Assembly: GCA_937898635.1 (NCBI GenBank)
Contig: CALEJW010000202.1
Coordinates: forward strand, 1-24,600
Length of the DNA: 24,600 nt
DNA from: an uncultured Pseudomonadota bacterium
GTDB lineage: Bacteria > Pseudomonadota > Gammaproteobacteria > Burkholderiales > Usitatibacteraceae
Direction of reading: 5' to 3'
The position numbers were made by a program, and so were the translations under genes. This document shows positions 22,589-24,600 of this stretch, one piece after another; the stretch's first letter is position 1, and the number at the start of each line of letters is the position of its first letter. The notes beneath the pieces were generated by a model, which did not search any database, was not told the DNA's origin, and saw only the letters and a list, made by a program, of their open reading frames with translations.

Positions 22589-23155
22589 TCACATCTTCGG
22601 GAGCGTGACGCCCTGCTGGCCCTGGTACTTGCCGCCGCGGTCGCGGTAGGAGGTCTCGCAGACCTCGTCGGACTCGAAGAAGACCACCTGCGCGCAGCCT
22701 TCTCCCGCGTAGATCTTGGCCGGCAGGGGCGTCGTGTTGGAGAACTCCAGCGTGACGAACCCCTCCCACTCGGGCTCGAAGGGCGTCACGTTCACGATGA
22801 TCCCGCAGCGCGCGTAGGTGGACTTCCCGAGGCAGACGGTGAGGATGCTCCGCGGGATGCGGAAGTACTCCACGGTGCGCGCGAGCGCGAAGGAGTTCGG
22901 CGGGATGATGCACACGTCGCCCTCGAAGTTCACGAAGGACTTCTCGTCGAAGGCCTTGGGATCGACGATCGTGGCGTTGATGTTGGTGAAGATCTTGAAT
23001 TCGCGCGAGCAGCGGATGTCGTAGCCGTAGCTCGAGGTGCCGTAGGAGACGATGCGCCGGCCGTCGACCTCGCGCACCTGCCCCGGCTCGAAGGGCTCGA
23101 TCAGCCCGTGCGCGGCCGCCATGCGGCGGATCCACCTGTCGCTCTTGATGCTCAT
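22589..23155 (-). CDS. dcd: dCTP deaminase
   Basis: A 188-residue enzyme, the usual length for the betaproteobacterial form. It deaminates dCTP to dUTP, the main source of dTTP in proteobacteria. The family signatures are SSYGYDIRCSREFKIFTN at ~42-59, IIPPNSFALARTVEYFRIP, GKSTYARCGI, and the catalytic Glu region FVTLEFSNTTPLPAKIYAGEG. The C-terminal YRDRGGKYQGQQGVTLPKM is the flexible lid that closes over the triphosphate. It lies 77 nt downstream of mrp on the same strand, an arrangement also common in related genomes. Confidence 0.97.
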   Translation of the reverse strand: MSIKSDRWIRRMAAAHGLIEPFEPGQVREVDGRRIVSYGTSSYGYDIRCSREFKIFTNINATIVDPKAFDEKSFVNFEGDVCIIPPNSFALARTVEYFRIPRSILTVCLGKSTYARCGIIVNVTPFEPEWEGFVTLEFSNTTPLPAKIYAGEGCAQVVFFESDEVCETSYRDRGGKYQGQQGVTLPKM

Positions 23156-23232
23156 GGTTCCTTGCTCACGGAGTTGGGCGGCGCGATCGTCCGCCCGGAC
23201 GATCGCCCCGATGCCCTTTCAATGGCCGGTGC

Positions 23233-24321
23233 TCACGTGTTCTGGACGACGATCTTCGGGAAGACGCTCGTGCGGTCCTCCGCCTGGCGGGCGATGCGCG
23301 CGGCCACCTTGCGCGCGATGTCCCGGTAGATCGCGGCGATCTTGCCGTCGGGATCGGCCACCACCGTGGGCTTGCCGCCGTCGGTCTGCTCGCGGATCGC
23401 GATGTCGAGCGGCAGCGCGCCCAGGAACTCGACGTCGAAGTCCTTGCACATGCGCTCGCCGCCGCCGTGGCCGAAGATGTGCTCCGCATGGCCGCACTGC
23501 GAGCAGACGTGGATCGCCATGTTCTCGACGATGCCCAGGATCGGCACGCCCACCTTCTCGAACATCTTCAGGCCCTTCCTCGCGTCGATGAGGGCGATGT
23601 CCTGGGGGGTGGTGACGATCACCGCCCCCGTCACGGGCACCTTCTGGGCGAGCGTGAGCTGGATGTCGCCCGTGCCCGGCGGCAGGTCGACCACGAGGTA
23701 GTCGAGCGCCTTCCAGCGCGTCTCCGTGAGGAGCTGCTCCAGCGCCTGGGTGACCATCGGGCCGCGCCAGACCATGGGGGTGTCGGCCTCGATGAGAAAG
23801 CCCACGCTCATCGCCTGGATGCCGTGGCCCTCCAGGGGCTCCATGGACTTGCCGTCCACCGACTGGGGCCGCCCGGTGATCCCGAGCATCGTGGGCTGCG
23901 AGGGGCCGTAGATGTCGGCGTCGAGCATGCCGACCGTCGCGCCCTCGGCCGCCAGCGCGAGCGCGAGGTTCACCGCGGTCGTGCTCTTGCCCACGCCGCC
24001 CTTGCCCGAGGCGACGGCGATGATGTTCTTGATGCCGGGGACGAGCTTCACGCCGCGCTGCACCGCGTGCGGCACGATCTTCGAGGAGACGTTCGCGACC
24101 ACCGCCGCCACGCCGGGCAGCTGCCGCAGGCGCTCGCTCACCTGGGCGCGCACCTGCTCCAGGACGCCGCGCGCGGGGTAGCCCAGCACGATGTCGAGCG
24201 AGACGCTGTTCGCCTCGATCTTCACGTTCTTCGCGCACTTGCCTTCCACGTAGTTCTTCCCCGTGACGGGGTCGACCAGCTCGGAAAGGGCGGCGAGGAC
24301 ATCCTTGTCGGTAGTTGCCAT
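23233..24321 (-). CDS. mrp: Iron-sulfur cluster carrier ATPase Mrp/ApbC
   Basis: A 362-residue protein with an N-terminal MIP18/DUF59 domain (about 5-85) and a deviant Walker A P-loop ATPase, SGKGGVGKST at 105-114. Further motifs are DADIYGPS, the PPGTGD switch (VDLPPGTGDIQLT) and the cluster-binding CSQC at C273-C276. It binds and transfers Fe-S clusters as a dimer in the cytosol. I chose the ATG at 24321 (MATTDKDV), the usual family start; an ATG five codons upstream is possible and neither has a clear ribosome site. It is divergent from metG, a conserved arrangement in betaproteobacteria. Confidence 0.95.
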   Translation of the reverse strand: MATTDKDVLAALSELVDPVTGKNYVEGKCAKNVKIEANSVSLDIVLGYPARGVLEQVRAQVSERLRQLPGVAAVVANVSSKIVPHAVQRGVKLVPGIKNIIAVASGKGGVGKSTTAVNLALALAAEGATVGMLDADIYGPSQPTMLGITGRPQSVDGKSMEPLEGHGIQAMSVGFLIEADTPMVWRGPMVTQALEQLLTETRWKALDYLVVDLPPGTGDIQLTLAQKVPVTGAVIVTTPQDIALIDARKGLKMFEKVGVPILGIVENMAIHVCSQCGHAEHIFGHGGGERMCKDFDVEFLGALPLDIAIREQTDGGKPTVVADPDGKIAAIYRDIARKVAARIARQAEDRTSVFPKIVVQNT

Positions 24322-24389
24322 GGCGGGGATCGGCATTCGCCGGGGCGAACGCGGGGAGCGGGAAGTAAGCTCGCAATTCTAAAGCAATT

Positions 24390-24398
24390 TGCTACAAT
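24390..24398 (+). promoter_or_regulatory. Putative extended -10 promoter for metG
   Basis: TGCTACAAT combines the TGn extension with TACAAT (5 of 6 to consensus), 96 nt upstream of the metG start. No good -35 is present. The surrounding AT-rich patch (24371-24398) may also contain the mrp promoter on the other strand (TAGAAT-like), but that is less clear. Confidence 0.55.
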
Positions 24399-24494
24399 CG
24401 CGCTGACTCCTAACGCACCGAATTTCGAGCACTCGCCGCGTCGCGCGGCCGCCCGAGCCGTCCGCCAACCACATAAGGCTCGCCTCCCGGCTCC

Positions 24495-24600
24495 ATGCCC
24501 CGCAAGCTTTTCGTCACGACGGCGCTGCCCTACGCCAACGGCCCCTTCCACATCGGCCACATCATGGAGTACATCCAGGCCGACATCTGGGTGCGCTTCC
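24495..24600 (+). CDS. metG: Methionyl-tRNA synthetase MetG (partial, N-terminal part)
   Basis: Only the first 35 residues are present; the gene runs off the right edge. The start MPRKLFVTTALPYANGPFHIGH contains the class I aminoacyl-tRNA synthetase HIGH motif in the form HIGH, followed by IMEYIQADIWVRF, both diagnostic of MetG. The enzyme charges tRNA-Met (initiator and elongator) with methionine. No strong ribosome site precedes the ATG, but the start agrees with the family and no earlier in-frame start resembles it. Confidence 0.95.
   Translation, partial: MPRKLFVTTALPYANGPFHIGHIMEYIQADIWVRF

Noticed and set aside
1..24600. CRISPR arrays, tRNA or rRNA genes, insertion sequences, phage genes
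   Set aside because: No regularly spaced repeats, no tRNA-like or rRNA sequence and no transposase or integrase motifs were seen on either strand.

Overview
The window is GC-rich chromosomal DNA, densely packed and dominated by housekeeping and metabolic genes. The gene content points to a betaproteobacterium, most likely Burkholderiales or a related lineage. The pointers are a Ugp-type glycerol-3-phosphate importer, a TctCBA-type transporter, the 188-residue class of dCTP deaminase, divergent mrp/metG, and DUF6494 and DUF6352 proteins. The taxonomic call is inference. No rRNA, tRNA, CRISPR array, prophage or insertion sequence was found.

Layout. (1) Positions 1-3448, minus strand: ugpB-ugpA-ugpE-ugpC, an ABC importer for glycerol-3-phosphate or glycerophosphodiesters (ugpC runs off the left edge). 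(2) 3616-5000, minus: a MoaD/ThiS-like sulfur-carrier protein overlapped 4 nt by a cytosolic five-Asp-box beta-propeller gene. (3) 5040-7417: an unrecognised 268-residue protein divergent from glycerol kinase glpK, which fits functionally with ugp. (4) 7434-10618: orn (minus), then an M48 membrane protease, a pterin carbinolamine dehydratase and rsgA (plus). (5) 10615-13079, minus: the complete AmmeMemoRadiSam set (Memo, AMMECR1, radical SAM) as three overlapping genes, with a REP-like repeat at the last junction. (6) 13153-16135, minus: tctC-tctB-tctA tripartite tricarboxylate transporter. (7) 16265-17185, minus: an orphan CobD/CbiB-family membrane protein. (8) 17186-17556: a 371-nt gap holding a strong intrinsic terminator, a sigma54-like promoter match and a possible sRNA. 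(9) 17557-22427, minus: an apparent seven-gene operon of ornithine-type decarboxylase, PaaI thioesterase, DUF6352, a 91-residue unknown, DUF6494, threonine/serine dehydratase and a PlsC-type acyltransferase. An arginine-rich leader ORF with a near-perfect ribosome binding site precedes it and overlaps the decarboxylase start. (10) 22589-24600: dcd and mrp (minus) and the start of metG (plus).

The most noteworthy points are the candidate leader-peptide control of the decarboxylase operon, the possible anti-Shine-Dalgarno sRNA, the MoaD/beta-propeller pair, and the repeat that supplies both the amrA stop codon and the first residues of amrS. All functional calls come from reading motifs by eye; no database search was possible.
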